Positions 33,713 through 42,648 of a stretch of 64,000 bases of DNA are shown here, piece by piece (position 1 is the stretch's first letter; every line of letters begins with the position of its first letter). Below the pieces are notes generated by a model. That model made no database searches and was not told the origin of the DNA. It saw only the letters and a list, made by a program, of their open reading frames with translations. The position numbers and the translations under genes were made by a program. Origin of the DNA: Geminicoccaceae bacterium (lineage in GTDB: Bacteria > Pseudomonadota > Alphaproteobacteria > Geminicoccales > Geminicoccaceae); the NCBI GenBank assembly GCA_025999455.1, contig AP024683.1:3040451-3104450 (forward strand), read 5' to 3'.

Positions 33713-35961
33713 CGACAAGCGAGCTCGCCGAACGACCCGCGCCGAGCGCCGCCGAGATCGACCGGCTCGTCGAGGAGTACGATCCGGAATCGAACTTCCG
33801 CCGGCTCGTGGGCGCCGCCGCCGGGCTCGTCACGCTGCTCGGCGTGGCGCTCTCGCTCTTCCACATCTGGACCGCCGGCTTCGGCCTCCTGAACGAGATC
33901 GTCCACCGCTCGGTCCACCTCTCCTTCGTCCTCGGACTCATCTTCCTCGTTTTCCCGGAACAGCGGCGGTCGCGACCCTGGCGCGAATGGACGGTGAGCC
34001 TGGGTTTCGCCGCCTTCTACCTCTACATGGCGGTCGATCTCGTCCGCGCGCTCTCGGCCCGCGGCGAGGTGCCGGGTGCCCCTTGGTTCCTCGCCGCGAT
34101 CGCGCTCCTTTCCGTTCTCACTCTGCCGATCCCGGCCCTTTCCGCCGAGCGCGACCGGATCCCGCCGCGCGACTGGCTGCTGGCCGCCGCGGCCGCCTCG
34201 GTCTCGCTCTATTTCGTGGTCTTCTTCGAGGAGATCTTCGTCCGCCGGGTCGGCTCGCCGATCGCCTTCGATTACATGATGGGGGTGGTGGCGATCCTCG
34301 TCGTCCTGGAAGCCACCCGCCGGACCATGGGCCTGTCTTTGCCGATCATCGGCGTGGCCTGCCTCCTCTACGCCATGTGGGGCCCCTATCTGCCGGGTCC
34401 CCTCGCCCATCGCGGCTATTCGATCCTGCGGATCGTCAATCACATCTACATCGGCACGGAGGGGATCTACGGCATCGCGGTCGGCGTCGTCGCCACCTAC
34501 GTCTTCCACTTCGTGCTCTTCGGCGTGCTCATGCAGCGCACCGGCGTGGGCCGCCTCTTCATGGACCTCGCAGCGATCCTGGCCGGACGGCGGGTCGGCG
34601 GGGCGGCCAAGGTCTCGGTCGTCGCCTCGGGCCTGTTCGGCATGATCTCGGGCTCCTCGATCGCCAATACGGTGACGACCGGGGCGCTCACGATCCCGAT
34701 GATGAAGCGGACCGGCTTCTCGCCCCGCTTCGCGGGCGCGGTCGAGGCGTCCGCCTCCTGCGGCGGGCAGATCACCCCGCCGATCATGGGCGCGTCCGCC
34801 TTCGTCATGTCCGAGATGCTGGGTGTGCCCTACAACGAGCTCATCCTGATCGCGGTCGTCCCCGCCCTCTTCCACTATCTGGCGATGCTCTTGATGGTCC
34901 ATCTGGAGGCCCGCCGCCTCGGCCTCGCCGGCATGGACCCGGCCACGATCCCCACACTCGCCGCGGTGCTCGCCCGCTCCTGGCACCTCCTCCTGCCGCT
35001 CCTCGTCACGGTCGGGCTCCTGTTGCTGCGCTACACCCCCTTCCTCGCCGCCTTCTGGGGCATCCTTTCGACCGTCGCCTTCTCCTACCTGCCGCTCCTC
35101 CTGCGGCCTTTGGGCGCGCGCCGGCTGGATACCTCCTCCGCCCTCGGCCCGCGCGCCCTCGTCGACGGGCTCGAGCTCGGCGCCAAATACGCCCTCGGCA
35201 TCGGGGCTGCCTGCGCCTGCGTGGGCTTCATCCTGGGCGTGGCGACCTTGACCGGCATCGGCTTCAAGTTCGGCGCGGCGGTGCTCGAGTTCGCGCGCGC
35301 GATCGCCACAACGCTCCTGGCCCTCGATCCTGTGGGCCTCCTCGGCGAGCGCGGGACGACGCTCTTCCTCGCCCTCCTGCTCGTCGCGATCGCCTGCATC
35401 CTCATGGGCGCCGGGCTTCCGACCACGCCCACCTACATCATCTTGGCCTCGATCGCAGCACCGGCGCTGCTCGACCTCGGCGTGCCGCAGCTCGCCACCC
35501 ACTTCTTCGTCTTCTATTTCGGCGTGCTCGCCGACGTGACGCCACCCGTGGCCCTCGCCGCCTTCGCCGGTGCGGCGATCGCCGGCGCGGAGCCGATGCG
35601 CACGGGCCTCGTCGCCTTCCGCCTCTCGATGGGCAAGGCCTTGGTCCCGTTCATGTTCGTCTACGCGCCGAGCCTCCTCTTCCTCGACTTCTCCTGGGGC
35701 GAGTTCGTCCTCGCCCTCGCCTCGGGCGTGCTCGCCGTGGTGGCGCTCGCGGTCGCCTTCACGGGCTTTTTGCGCCGGCCGGTGGCGAAGCCGGCCCGCT
35801 GGGCCCTCGGGCTTTCCGGCATCCTCTTGGTCGGCAACGATCCGACCGCGATCCTCGCCGGTGCCGCGGTGGCCTTCCCCCTCTTGGCCTTCCATCTGCG
35901 CGCCGCCCCTTCCGCCGACGCGGCGAGGCTCGCGCGGGGAAAGGAGGGTGTGGCCTCTTAG
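33709..35961 (+). CDS. TRAP transporter permease, fused 4TM/12TM subunits
   Basis: A 750-residue membrane protein in which a small-subunit-like N-terminal region (four spans, to about residue 190) is fused to a large DctM-like domain. Landmarks are GVGRLFMDLAAILAGRRVGGAAKVSVVASGLFGMISGSSIANTVTTG, the EASASCGGQITPPIMGASAF loop and GAGLPTTPTYIILA. These are typical TAXI-associated permeases driven by an ion gradient. It ends with a four-base overlap of stop codons with the convergent glycosyltransferase gene. Confidence 0.94.
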   Translation: MTTSELAERPAPSAAEIDRLVEEYDPESNFRRLVGAAAGLVTLLGVALSLFHIWTAGFGLLNEIVHRSVHLSFVLGLIFLVFPEQRRSRPWREWTVSLGFAAFYLYMAVDLVRALSARGEVPGAPWFLAAIALLSVLTLPIPALSAERDRIPPRDWLLAAAAASVSLYFVVFFEEIFVRRVGSPIAFDYMMGVVAILVVLEATRRTMGLSLPIIGVACLLYAMWGPYLPGPLAHRGYSILRIVNHIYIGTEGIYGIAVGVVATYVFHFVLFGVLMQRTGVGRLFMDLAAILAGRRVGGAAKVSVVASGLFGMISGSSIANTVTTGALTIPMMKRTGFSPRFAGAVEASASCGGQITPPIMGASAFVMSEMLGVPYNELILIAVVPALFHYLAMLLMVHLEARRLGLAGMDPATIPTLAAVLARSWHLLLPLLVTVGLLLLRYTPFLAAFWGILSTVAFSYLPLLLRPLGARRLDTSSALGPRALVDGLELGAKYALGIGAACACVGFILGVATLTGIGFKFGAAVLEFARAIATTLLALDPVGLLGERGTTLFLALLLVAIACILMGAGLPTTPTYIILASIAAPALLDLGVPQLATHFFVFYFGVLADVTPPVALAAFAGAAIAGAEPMRTGLVAFRLSMGKALVPFMFVYAPSLLFLDFSWGEFVLALASGVLAVVALAVAFTGFLRRPVAKPARWALGLSGILLVGNDPTAILAGAAVAFPLLAFHLRAAPSADAARLARGKEGVAS

Positions 35962-37241
35962 AGCGAGGGGAGGACCGGCTCGGCCGGTCGGGCGGGAAGC
36001 GACTCGGGCTCGACCCGCTCGGCCGGGATCGGCGCCATCGCGGCCTCGAGCAGCCCCGTGAAGGCGAGCACGGCCCCGGCCTGGTCGAGATGCGGGTCCT
36101 GGGCCCGCGGTGGCCGGGCGAGGAGCCGGCCGATCGCCTCGCCCATCTCGGCCGCGACCTGCGAAGCTGCCGCCGGCCGGACGAGGAGCGCCCGGCTCGG
36201 ATCGGTGCCCCAGCGCTCGACGATCTCGGCCGGCCCGCTGTGGCCGAGCACGACGACCGGTGCGCCGAGCAGCATCGCTTCGACGAGCGCGCAGCCACCG
36301 TCCTCGTTGGTCCCGGCGAACAGCACGCAACCCGCCTCGCGCACGAGCTCGAAGCAGCGCTGCCGCGGCACCCGGCCCAGAAAGCGCACCCGCCCCTCGA
36401 GCCCGAGCTCGACGACCTTGCGCCGCAGCCGCGCCTCTTCCGGCCCCTCGTTGGCGAAAACGAGCTCCGTGCCGGGAGGTGCTTCGCGCAGCGCCTCGAG
36501 CGCGAGCATCGGGCCTTTCCGGGCGTGCAGGGTCGAGGGGAACAGGACGAACCGGCCGCGTTCGCGCGGCGGCACGGCCGGCACCTCGGTCAGGACGGCG
36601 CGGTTGAAGATCCGCGCCCGGGCCGCGACGTCGCGGGGCAGGACCGCGAGATTGGCGCGGCATTCGACGAGCACGAGATCGGCGCGCCGCATGGTCCGCC
36701 GGGTGGCCGGGAGCCGCCCGGCCACACCCAGGATCGCCCGCTCGACCGCCCGCTCGAAGAGCCCGCGCGCGCCGAGGACCGACAGGAGCGCCGGCGGCGT
36801 GCGCGTCGCCCCGCCGACCGGGCCCCACACGCTCGGCGCGCCGAGCTCGACCACCGGGCTCGGCAGCCAATAGCAGCCGAGGGCGGCGTGCACGGCGAGG
36901 TCGACCCGGGTCCGCGCCGCGATCGCGAGGGCCGCCTCGCGCGCCGCGCGGAGCCAGGCGAGATAGTCGAGGAAGTAGGCCTTGGGCAGGCGCGGCGCAG
37001 CCGTGCGGTGCAGGCCCGGCGGTGATTCGACCGGCACGGCTTCGATCGGCAGGTCGCGACGGGAAGCCACGAAGTCGCGGATCGCGGGCGCGCAGTCCGG
37101 ACGCACCAACAGGAAAACCCGGCCGAGCCGGGCCGCGGCACGGGCCATCCCCCACCCGGCCGCCCACTCCGAACCGCGGTCGGGCGCCGCCAGCCAGGCG
37201 AGCATGACGATGTTGCGTGCCGACCCGCTCGACCCGGACAC
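35958..37241 (-). CDS. Glycosyltransferase family 4
   Basis: A 427-residue GT-B enzyme. The C-terminal domain has FVLFPSTLHARKGPMLALEAL, a donor-binding NEGPEEARLRRKVVELGLEGRVRFLGRVPR and an E-x7-E-like NEDGGCALVEAMLLGAPVVVLGHSGPAEIV. The N-terminal domain includes GSEWAAGWGMARAAARLG. I chose the GTG shortly before SARNIVMLAWL; the longer upstream frame looks non-coding. With the LpxL-like and GT25 genes it forms a surface glycolipid or LPS set; donor and acceptor are unknown. Confidence 0.87.
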   Translation of the reverse strand: MSGSSGSARNIVMLAWLAAPDRGSEWAAGWGMARAAARLGRVFLLVRPDCAPAIRDFVASRRDLPIEAVPVESPPGLHRTAAPRLPKAYFLDYLAWLRAAREAALAIAARTRVDLAVHAALGCYWLPSPVVELGAPSVWGPVGGATRTPPALLSVLGARGLFERAVERAILGVAGRLPATRRTMRRADLVLVECRANLAVLPRDVAARARIFNRAVLTEVPAVPPRERGRFVLFPSTLHARKGPMLALEALREAPPGTELVFANEGPEEARLRRKVVELGLEGRVRFLGRVPRQRCFELVREAGCVLFAGTNEDGGCALVEAMLLGAPVVVLGHSGPAEIVERWGTDPSRALLVRPAAASQVAAEMGEAIGRLLARPPRAQDPHLDQAGAVLAFTGLLEAAMAPIPAERVEPESLPARPAEPVLPSL

Positions 37242-37445
37242 GGCCCCGTCCCGCCCTTGAGCGTCCCAGAATGTAGCCCTACGCTCGAAGATCACGCCTG
37301 TCAGCCGAAAAACGGGTGTAGCTGTACCCCTTGAGCGCAAACTGCGTCGTCCGCGCCACGCTCGCCCCCTCGACGCGGCTCGCCGGAGCGGGACGCGCGC
37401 GGTTGACAGCGTGCCGAGGGACCGACCTTGCTGACCGGAGCCCGG

Positions 37446-38477
37446 ATGCCCAACGTGATCGCGCCCGACGACCCCAGCCTTCGCGCAAGGCGGTCCACCC
37501 CGTTCCCGCGCCGGCTCTTCCGGCTCGGCCAGGCCGGGCTCTTGGCCGGCCTCTGGACCGCCGCGGCCGGGCTCGGGCCGGACCGGTCGAGCGCGCTCGT
37601 GGGCGCCCTCTTCGCGGCGGTCGGACCGCGATCACCCGACCAGCGCCGGCTGCTCGCCAATCTGCGGATCGTCCGGCCGAGCGCCGATCCGGCCGAGCTC
37701 GCGCGGCTCGCCCGGGAATCGTGGCGGCAGTTCGGCCGGGTGGTCGGCGAGTACCCGCACCTCGCCCGGCTCGTCGAGGAGCGCGGCCGGGTCGAGCTCG
37801 TGGACCGCTTCGGCCTCGAGCGGGCGGCCGCCGGCCGGCCGGCGATCCTGGTCTCCGGCCATTTCGCCAATTGGGAGCTGCCGGCAGCGCTCGCGGCCCG
37901 CCGTGGCGTGCCGATGACGGTCGTCCACGCGCCGCGCGCCGACCCGCGGATCCAGGGCCTGCTCGAGCGCCGGCGCGCCGCCCTCGGCTGCCGCTTCCTC
38001 CCCAAGGAGGCGAGCCCGCTCGCGCTCGTGCGGGAACTCCGCGCCGGGCGCTCGCTCGGCCTCCTGCTCGACCAGCGCCACGACGGCGGCGATTGGGTCT
38101 CCTTCTTCGGCCGGCCGGCCGCCGTACCGATCGCCCCGGCCTCGATCGCGCTCAAACTCGGCGTGCCCTTCGTCCCGGCCCGGGTCGAGCGGCTCGGCGG
38201 CGCCCGCTTCCGCCTCACCGTCGAGCCGCCGATCGAGCCGCCGCGCTCGGGCGACCCGCGCGAGCGGGCCCGCGACATGATGCAGCGGCTCTACGCCCTC
38301 TTCGAGGCCTGGATCGCCGAGCGGCCGAGCGAATGGCTGTGCATCAAGCGGCGTTGGCCCGATCCCGCCAAGGCCAAGTGGGCCGCGCGGCTCGCCGCCG
38401 ACGGGCGGTTCCCGGGTGCATCCCCGGGGATGCCGGCCGGGCCGGGCGCGCTTGATCGGGGGCACCCGCCCCTCTAG
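37446..38477 (+). CDS. Lipid A acyltransferase-like protein (LpxL/HtrB family)
   Basis: A 343-residue protein with an amphipathic N-terminus and the HX4E acyltransferase motif HFANWE at residues 139-144. PILVSGH-type context (RPAILVSGHFANWELPAALA), the GRSLGLLLDQRHDGGDWVSFFGRPAAVP block and EWLCIKRRWP near the end match LpxL/HtrB lysophospholipid acyltransferases that add secondary acyl chains to lipid A. CGGAG precedes the ATG. Presence supports a Gram-negative with LPS. Confidence 0.9.
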   Translation: MPNVIAPDDPSLRARRSTPFPRRLFRLGQAGLLAGLWTAAAGLGPDRSSALVGALFAAVGPRSPDQRRLLANLRIVRPSADPAELARLARESWRQFGRVVGEYPHLARLVEERGRVELVDRFGLERAAAGRPAILVSGHFANWELPAALAARRGVPMTVVHAPRADPRIQGLLERRRAALGCRFLPKEASPLALVRELRAGRSLGLLLDQRHDGGDWVSFFGRPAAVPIAPASIALKLGVPFVPARVERLGGARFRLTVEPPIEPPRSGDPRERARDMMQRLYALFEAWIAERPSEWLCIKRRWPDPAKAKWAARLAADGRFPGASPGMPAGPGALDRGHPPL

Positions 38478-38561
38478 GTCTGGCTGGAGTCCGGGCAGGT
38501 CGCCGGGATTCGGCCCTCGATCTGCCGACGAACGCCTCGAGCGGACAAGGGGAGCGCGCGG

Positions 38562-39446
38562 ATGGAGCCTCGCGACGAGGCGGTCCTCGACGACGCGGTG
38601 CATCCGGCCGCGTCGCGATTCCATCCCTGCCCGCTCGACCCGAACTGCCCGCACTGCTGCGCGCCTCCCGGCACCCCCGATCCCTGGAGCTTCGTCGACC
38701 GCGCCTACTGCATCTCGCTCGCCGATCGCCCCGATCGGGCGGCGCGGGCGGCGGCCGAGCTGCACCGGGTGGGGCTCTGCCGACGTGTCCTCTTCTACCG
38801 GCCCGACCGCCATCCGACCCGGGTCATCGAGGGCATCTGGGAAAGCCACCGCGCGGTCGCCCGCCACGCCCGCGAGGCAGGCGCGCAGCGGGCGCTGATC
38901 CTCGAGGACGACGTCACCTTCGCCCGCTGGGTGGGCCCCCGCACGCTCGCCAAGGTGGCCGCCACGATGCGCGAGCTGCCGCCCGATTGGACGATCTTCT
39001 TCTTGGGTCACTGGCCGCTCGAGGCGCGCTTCGTCACCCCGCGGCTCTTGCGGACCTCCTCGGCCTGCGCGCACGCCTACGTGGCGAGCCCGCGGCTCCT
39101 CGCCTGGCTCGCCGTCAACCCCTTCTCGAAGGACGAACGCGAGCGGGCGCGCATCGCCGGCGGCGGGATCGACGCCTCCTACGCCCGCTTGCCCGGGGCC
39201 TACGCCTTCTTCCCCATGCTCGCGACCCAGGCCGCCCTCGGCAGCGACCACATGGCCGAGAAGAAGCGGACGAAGCCGATCCGCAAGCTCAAGCATCTCG
39301 TGACCCGCACCGATCTCGGCGAGGTCCTGCTCGCCCGGATGATGCGGCCGACCGAGCTCGTGATCGCCGCCACGGCCGCGGGTGCCGCGCTCGGGGCCTG
39401 GCTGCGCCGCCGGGTCTTCGCCGCGCGTGCCGACGCCCGGCCCTAG
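38562..39446 (+). CDS. Glycosyltransferase family 25 (LPS biosynthesis-type)
   Basis: A 294-residue protein. The GT25 start [31 protein letters not shown] and the acidic [15 protein letters not shown] (the metal/donor EDD site) are clear, with [24 protein letters not shown] following. The first 40 residues carry a Cys-rich [14 protein letters not shown] segment of unknown role. Family members add galactose or glucose to LPS. The stop is shared as CTAG with the convergent oxidoreductase gene. Confidence 0.87.
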   Translation: MEPRDEAVLDDAVHPAASRFHPCPLDPNCPHCCAPPGTPDPWSFVDRAYCISLADRPDRAARAAAELHRVGLCRRVLFYRPDRHPTRVIEGIWESHRAVARHAREAGAQRALILEDDVTFARWVGPRTLAKVAATMRELPPDWTIFFLGHWPLEARFVTPRLLRTSSACAHAYVASPRLLAWLAVNPFSKDERERARIAGGGIDASYARLPGAYAFFPMLATQAALGSDHMAEKKRTKPIRKLKHLVTRTDLGEVLLARMMRPTELVIAATAAGAALGAWLRRRVFAARADARP

Positions 39447-40576
39447 AAGCTCGCCACCTCCTCGGCGAGCGGCGGCAGGCCGAGCTCGGCCGCGGCGAGT
39501 TCCGCCAAGGGCCAGGAGGCCGTGAGCCCGGGGCTCTCGATGCCGAAGAGGTTGACGAGCCCCGGCACGCCGTGGGTGCGCGGGCCCTGGACGACGAAAT
39601 CGGAAGCCGGGGCACCCGGGGGTGCGAGCTTCGGGCGGATGCCGGCATAGCCCGGCTCGAGCGCACCGTCCGGAAGCCGCGGCCAATATTTGCGGACCTC
39701 GGCGTAGAACCGCTCGGCCCGCCGCGGGTCGACGTCGTAGTCGATCCGCTCGACCCACTCGACGTCCGGGCCGAAGCGGCACTGGCCGGCCAGGTCGATC
39801 GTCACGTGGACGCCGAGCCCGGCCTGCTCCGGCACGGGGTAGACGAGCCGCGAGAAGGGCGAGCGGCCGGAGAGCGTGTAATAGTTGCCCTTGCAGAGAT
39901 AGCCGCGCGGCACGAGGGCCGGATCGAGCCCCTCGATCCGCCGCGCGAGCTCGGGCGCGTGCAGGCCCGCGCTCACGACCAGGTAGCGCGTGCGCAGCCG
40001 CATGGGCTCCGCACCACCGACCTCGAGCTCGAAGCCGCCCTCGACGACCCGCGCGCGTTCGAGCGGCGTCTCGAAGGCGATCATCGCGCCGTGCGCCTCC
40101 GCATCGCCCTGGTAGGCGAGCATGAGCGCGTGGCTGTCGACGATCCCGGTCGTGGGCGACCAGAGGGCCCCCGTGCAGAAGAGCTCGGGCTCGAGCTCCA
40201 TCGCCCGTTCGGCCGGCCAACGCTCGAGATCGGGCATGCCGAGCGCCTCGGCGTTGGCCTTGATCTCGTCGAGCTTGGCGTTCTGTTCGGGGCTCGTCGC
40301 GACGATGAGCTTGCCGCAGCGGCGGTGCGGCACGCCCTTCGCGGCGCAATAGCGGTAGAGCCACCATTTGCCGGCGATGCAGCAGCGCGCCTTGAGACTC
40401 CCCTTGGGATAGTAGATCCCGGCGTGGATGACCTCGCTGTTGCGCGAAGAGGTCTCGGTGCCGATCGCCCCCTCCTTCTCGAGGACGATCGTCTCGACCC
40501 CGCCGAGTGCCAGCCGGCGGGCGACCGCGAGGCCCACCACACCGGCACCCACCACCACCGCCTCGACCGTCTCCAT
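39443..40576 (-). CDS. FAD-dependent hydroxyacid oxidoreductase (LhgO/L2HGDH-like, DAO family)
   Basis: A 377-residue flavoprotein. It opens with an FAD dinucleotide fold ([21 protein letters not shown]) and then [25 protein letters not shown], the strongest signature of L-2-hydroxyglutarate oxidase relatives. [13 protein letters not shown] and a C-terminal [18 protein letters not shown] complete the DAO fold. The ATG shares a base with the stop of the preceding gene (TGATG); a GTG one codon earlier is possible. Coupling to a malate/lactate dehydrogenase homologue suggests two-step oxidation of a 2-hydroxyacid. Confidence 0.87.
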   Translation of the reverse strand: METVEAVVVGAGVVGLAVARRLALGGVETIVLEKEGAIGTETSSRNSEVIHAGIYYPKGSLKARCCIAGKWWLYRYCAAKGVPHRRCGKLIVATSPEQNAKLDEIKANAEALGMPDLERWPAERAMELEPELFCTGALWSPTTGIVDSHALMLAYQGDAEAHGAMIAFETPLERARVVEGGFELEVGGAEPMRLRTRYLVVSAGLHAPELARRIEGLDPALVPRGYLCKGNYYTLSGRSPFSRLVYPVPEQAGLGVHVTIDLAGQCRFGPDVEWVERIDYDVDPRRAERFYAEVRKYWPRLPDGALEPGYAGIRPKLAPPGAPASDFVVQGPRTHGVPGLVNLFGIESPGLTASWPLAELAAAELGLPPLAEEVASF

Positions 40577-41652
40577 CACCCCTCTCCGCGCGCCAGCGCC
40601 GCGAGCCGATCACGCTCGAGCCCGAGGGCCGCACCGGCTTCCAGGATCTCGGCGAGGCTCCGCTCGTCGATCGGCACGCCCTCGGCGAGCCGCCGCTCCC
40701 GGCTCTCCCGCTCGGGCTCACCCGGCAGCCGCACCCGGTCGACCCCCGGGGCCGGCCGCGCCGAGCGGATCCAGCCCGCGACCGCCTCGACCGCCGCCGG
40801 ACCACGCGCACCGGCGGCGAAGCGGCCCGGGTCGATCAGGATCGCGAGCATGTTGTTGACGACCGCGTGGCGCATCGGGTCGGTGATCGTCTGACCGCCC
40901 GGCAAAGCCGCCCCTAGGAGCTCGCACAGGATCGCGAGCCCCGAGCCCTTGTGCAACCCGAACGCGGTCAAGGCCCCTTCGAAGCGATCGACCATGGGCG
41001 CGGGGTCGGTGGTCGGCCGGCCCTCGCGGTCGATCAGCGTGCCTTCCGGAACGGGCAGGCCCTTGTTGCGCGCCACCCGCGCCTTGCCGAAGGCGATCGT
41101 CGAGGTCGCCATGTCGAGGAGGAGGGCCGGCGGCGCCCCCGGCCGGCTCGGCAGCGCGGCGCAGAACGGGTTCGTGCCGAGCCGGGCTTCGGCCGCCCCG
41201 AACGGGGCCACGATCGGGTCGTGGTCGGCCACGTTGACGAACCCCAAGAAGACCATCCCCTGGGCCGCCGCCTGCTCGCCGTAGGCGCCGATCCGGCCGA
41301 TGTGGCAGCTGTTGCGCAGCGCCACCACGGCCGCGCCGAGGCTCCGGGCCCGCTCGATGCCCCGTGCCACGGCGAGCTTGGCCATGCGCTGGCCGACCCC
41401 GCGGCCGGCCTCGAGCACGAGCACCGCCCCCGAATCGGCCACGACCTCGAGCTCGCGGTTGGGCACGAGACAGCCCTGGCGGAACACCCGCACATAGGTG
41501 GGCAGCATGCCCACGCCGTGGCTGTCGTGGCCCGTGAGGTTGGCCTCGACCAGATGGTCGGCGACGATCGCGGCTTCCTCTTCGGCACTGCCCCAGGCGC
41601 GGGCGATCGCGAAGGCGAGCGCCCGGAGCCCGGCGGCGGGCAGGTTCGGCAT
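40576..41652 (-). CDS. Malate/L-lactate dehydrogenase family (Ldh_2) oxidoreductase
   Basis: A 358-residue NAD(P)-dependent 2-hydroxyacid dehydrogenase of the Ldh_2 (YlbC/AllD/ComC) fold, unrelated to classical MDH. Landmarks are [42 protein letters not shown] with the catalytic His, [10 protein letters not shown] and [24 protein letters not shown] lies ten bases before the ATG. It is the first gene of a two-gene operon with the FAD oxidoreductase and lies 68 bases from a 22-bp palindrome that may be its operator. Confidence 0.9.
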   Translation of the reverse strand: MPNLPAAGLRALAFAIARAWGSAEEEAAIVADHLVEANLTGHDSHGVGMLPTYVRVFRQGCLVPNRELEVVADSGAVLVLEAGRGVGQRMAKLAVARGIERARSLGAAVVALRNSCHIGRIGAYGEQAAAQGMVFLGFVNVADHDPIVAPFGAAEARLGTNPFCAALPSRPGAPPALLLDMATSTIAFGKARVARNKGLPVPEGTLIDREGRPTTDPAPMVDRFEGALTAFGLHKGSGLAILCELLGAALPGGQTITDPMRHAVVNNMLAILIDPGRFAAGARGPAAVEAVAGWIRSARPAPGVDRVRLPGEPERESRERRLAEGVPIDERSLAEILEAGAALGLERDRLAALARGEG

Positions 41653-41719
41653 CGAGACGGCACCTCCGGCCGGCGAACGTTTGCGGGGCCGGAGCTAGCA
41701 CGGGTGGGCGCGGGTCTGA

Positions 41720-41741
41720 ACCGTTCCGCGTGCGGAACGGT
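41720..41741. promoter_or_regulatory. 22-bp palindrome between divergent ldh2 and msrB genes
   Basis: Perfect 10-base arms ACCGTTCCGC / GCGGAACGGT are separated by GT. It lies 68 bases before the Ldh_2 ATG (minus strand) and 84 bases before the msrB ATG. Symmetry, length and position in the divergent promoter gap fit a dimeric repressor site; no regulator gene is adjacent. Confidence 0.55.
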
Positions 41742-41825
41742 CGAGCACGGGAGCCCCGGTCGGGCCGTTGGCGAGGGCGCGCTGCCGCCCCATCTCCGGC
41801 TCGTCGAGCCGCGGAGCGAGCCGTC

Positions 41826-42233
41826 ATGCCCGAGAAGATCGTCAAGAGCGAGGCCGAGTGGCGCCGCCAGTTGAGCCCCGAGGAATTCTACGTCACCCGC
41901 CAGCACGGCACCGAGCGGGCCTTCACCGGCCGCTATTGGAACACCAAGACACCCGGCACCTATGTCTGCGTGTGCTGCGGCCAGCCGCTCTTCTCGAGCA
42001 CGACCAAATACGACAGCGGCACGGGTTGGCCCTCCTTCTGGGCGCCGATCGACCCCGAGGCGATCGCCACGCGCGAGGACCGCAGCTGGTTCATGGTCCG
42101 CACCGAGGTGCTGTGCGCCCGCTGCGACGCCCATCTGGGCCACGTCTTTCCGGACGGCCCGCCGCCCACCGGGCTGCGCTACTGCATGAATTCGGCGGCG
42201 CTGCGGCTCGTGCCGGACGAAGGGCGCGATTGA
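41826..42233 (+). CDS. msrB: Peptide-methionine (R)-S-oxide reductase MsrB
   Basis: A 135-residue MsrB of normal length. Zinc ligands are present as CVCC (Cys48, Cys51) and CARC (Cys97, Cys100). The substrate loop [14 protein letters not shown] and the active-site RYCMNSAAL (catalytic Cys120) are conserved. It reduces methionine-R-sulfoxide in oxidised proteins using thioredoxin. GGAG sits at ribosome-site distance before the ATG. Confidence 0.95.
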   Translation: MPEKIVKSEAEWRRQLSPEEFYVTRQHGTERAFTGRYWNTKTPGTYVCVCCGQPLFSSTTKYDSGTGWPSFWAPIDPEAIATREDRSWFMVRTEVLCARCDAHLGHVFPDGPPPTGLRYCMNSAALRLVPDEGRD

Positions 42234-42242
42234 GCCCGACCT

Positions 42243-42274
42243 CGCATATCCCTTTACGCCGAGCGCGCATATCC
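42243..42274. promoter_or_regulatory. Direct repeats CGCATATCC upstream of the ribbon-helix-helix gene
   Basis: Two identical 9-base copies (42243-42251 and 42266-42274) lie 23 bases apart, about two helical turns, and 92 bases before the start of a putative ribbon-helix-helix protein. Such regulators bind direct repeats, so autoregulation is possible. Confidence 0.35.
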
Positions 42275-42366
42275 GAAGGCGGATCGCCGGGCGGGCCCCT
42301 GGGCGGTCGGCGCGCGGGCGCGAGAATGCCCGCCGTCCCGATGTCGACCTTCGCGGAGCCCCGCCC

Positions 42367-42585
42367 ATGTCCGATGCGCGCGTGCCCGTCTCCCTGTCCC
42401 GCCGGCACCGCGAGGCCCTCGAGCGGGTCGCGGCGACCTTTCGCTGCCCGCAGGAGCGGCTGATCGACGAGGCGGTCGAACATTATCTGCGCCGGCTCGG
42501 CGAAGCCCTCCCGCCGCCCGCGCCCGCGGGCGAGCCCGAACCGGGCCGGCGCAGCGACGCCGAGTGGACCTCGGTCCTGCGCTGA
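42367..42585 (+). CDS. Small ribbon-helix-helix (CopG-like) protein
   Basis: A 72-residue protein. Residues 6-45 (VPVSLSRRHREALERVAATFRCPQERLIDEAVEHYLRRL) have the strand-helix-helix pattern of CopG-like DNA-binding or antitoxin proteins, followed by a Pro/Glu-rich tail ending EWTSVLR. No toxin gene is next to it: msrB is upstream and a flavin oxidase downstream. It may be a stand-alone regulator. Function is inferred from pattern only. Confidence 0.6.
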   Translation: MSDARVPVSLSRRHREALERVAATFRCPQERLIDEAVEHYLRRLGEALPPPAPAGEPEPGRRSDAEWTSVLR

Positions 42586-42648
42586 CGCCCCCTGGCGCCC
42601 CGGCCTCCCGGCCGCCATCTTCGAGAGGGCGAGCGGGGAGGAAGGGCG

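Noticed and set aside
33424-37167. A 1247-codon minus-strand open frame over the TRAP permease and glycosyltransferase
   Set aside because: Its translation is Arg/Glu/Gly-rich without domains and lies antisense or out of frame to clear genes.
37310-37330. Imperfect palindrome around AGCT (GGTGTAGCTGTACC) before the LpxL-like gene
   Set aside because: Only 10 of 14 positions are symmetric, which is weak evidence in this base composition.
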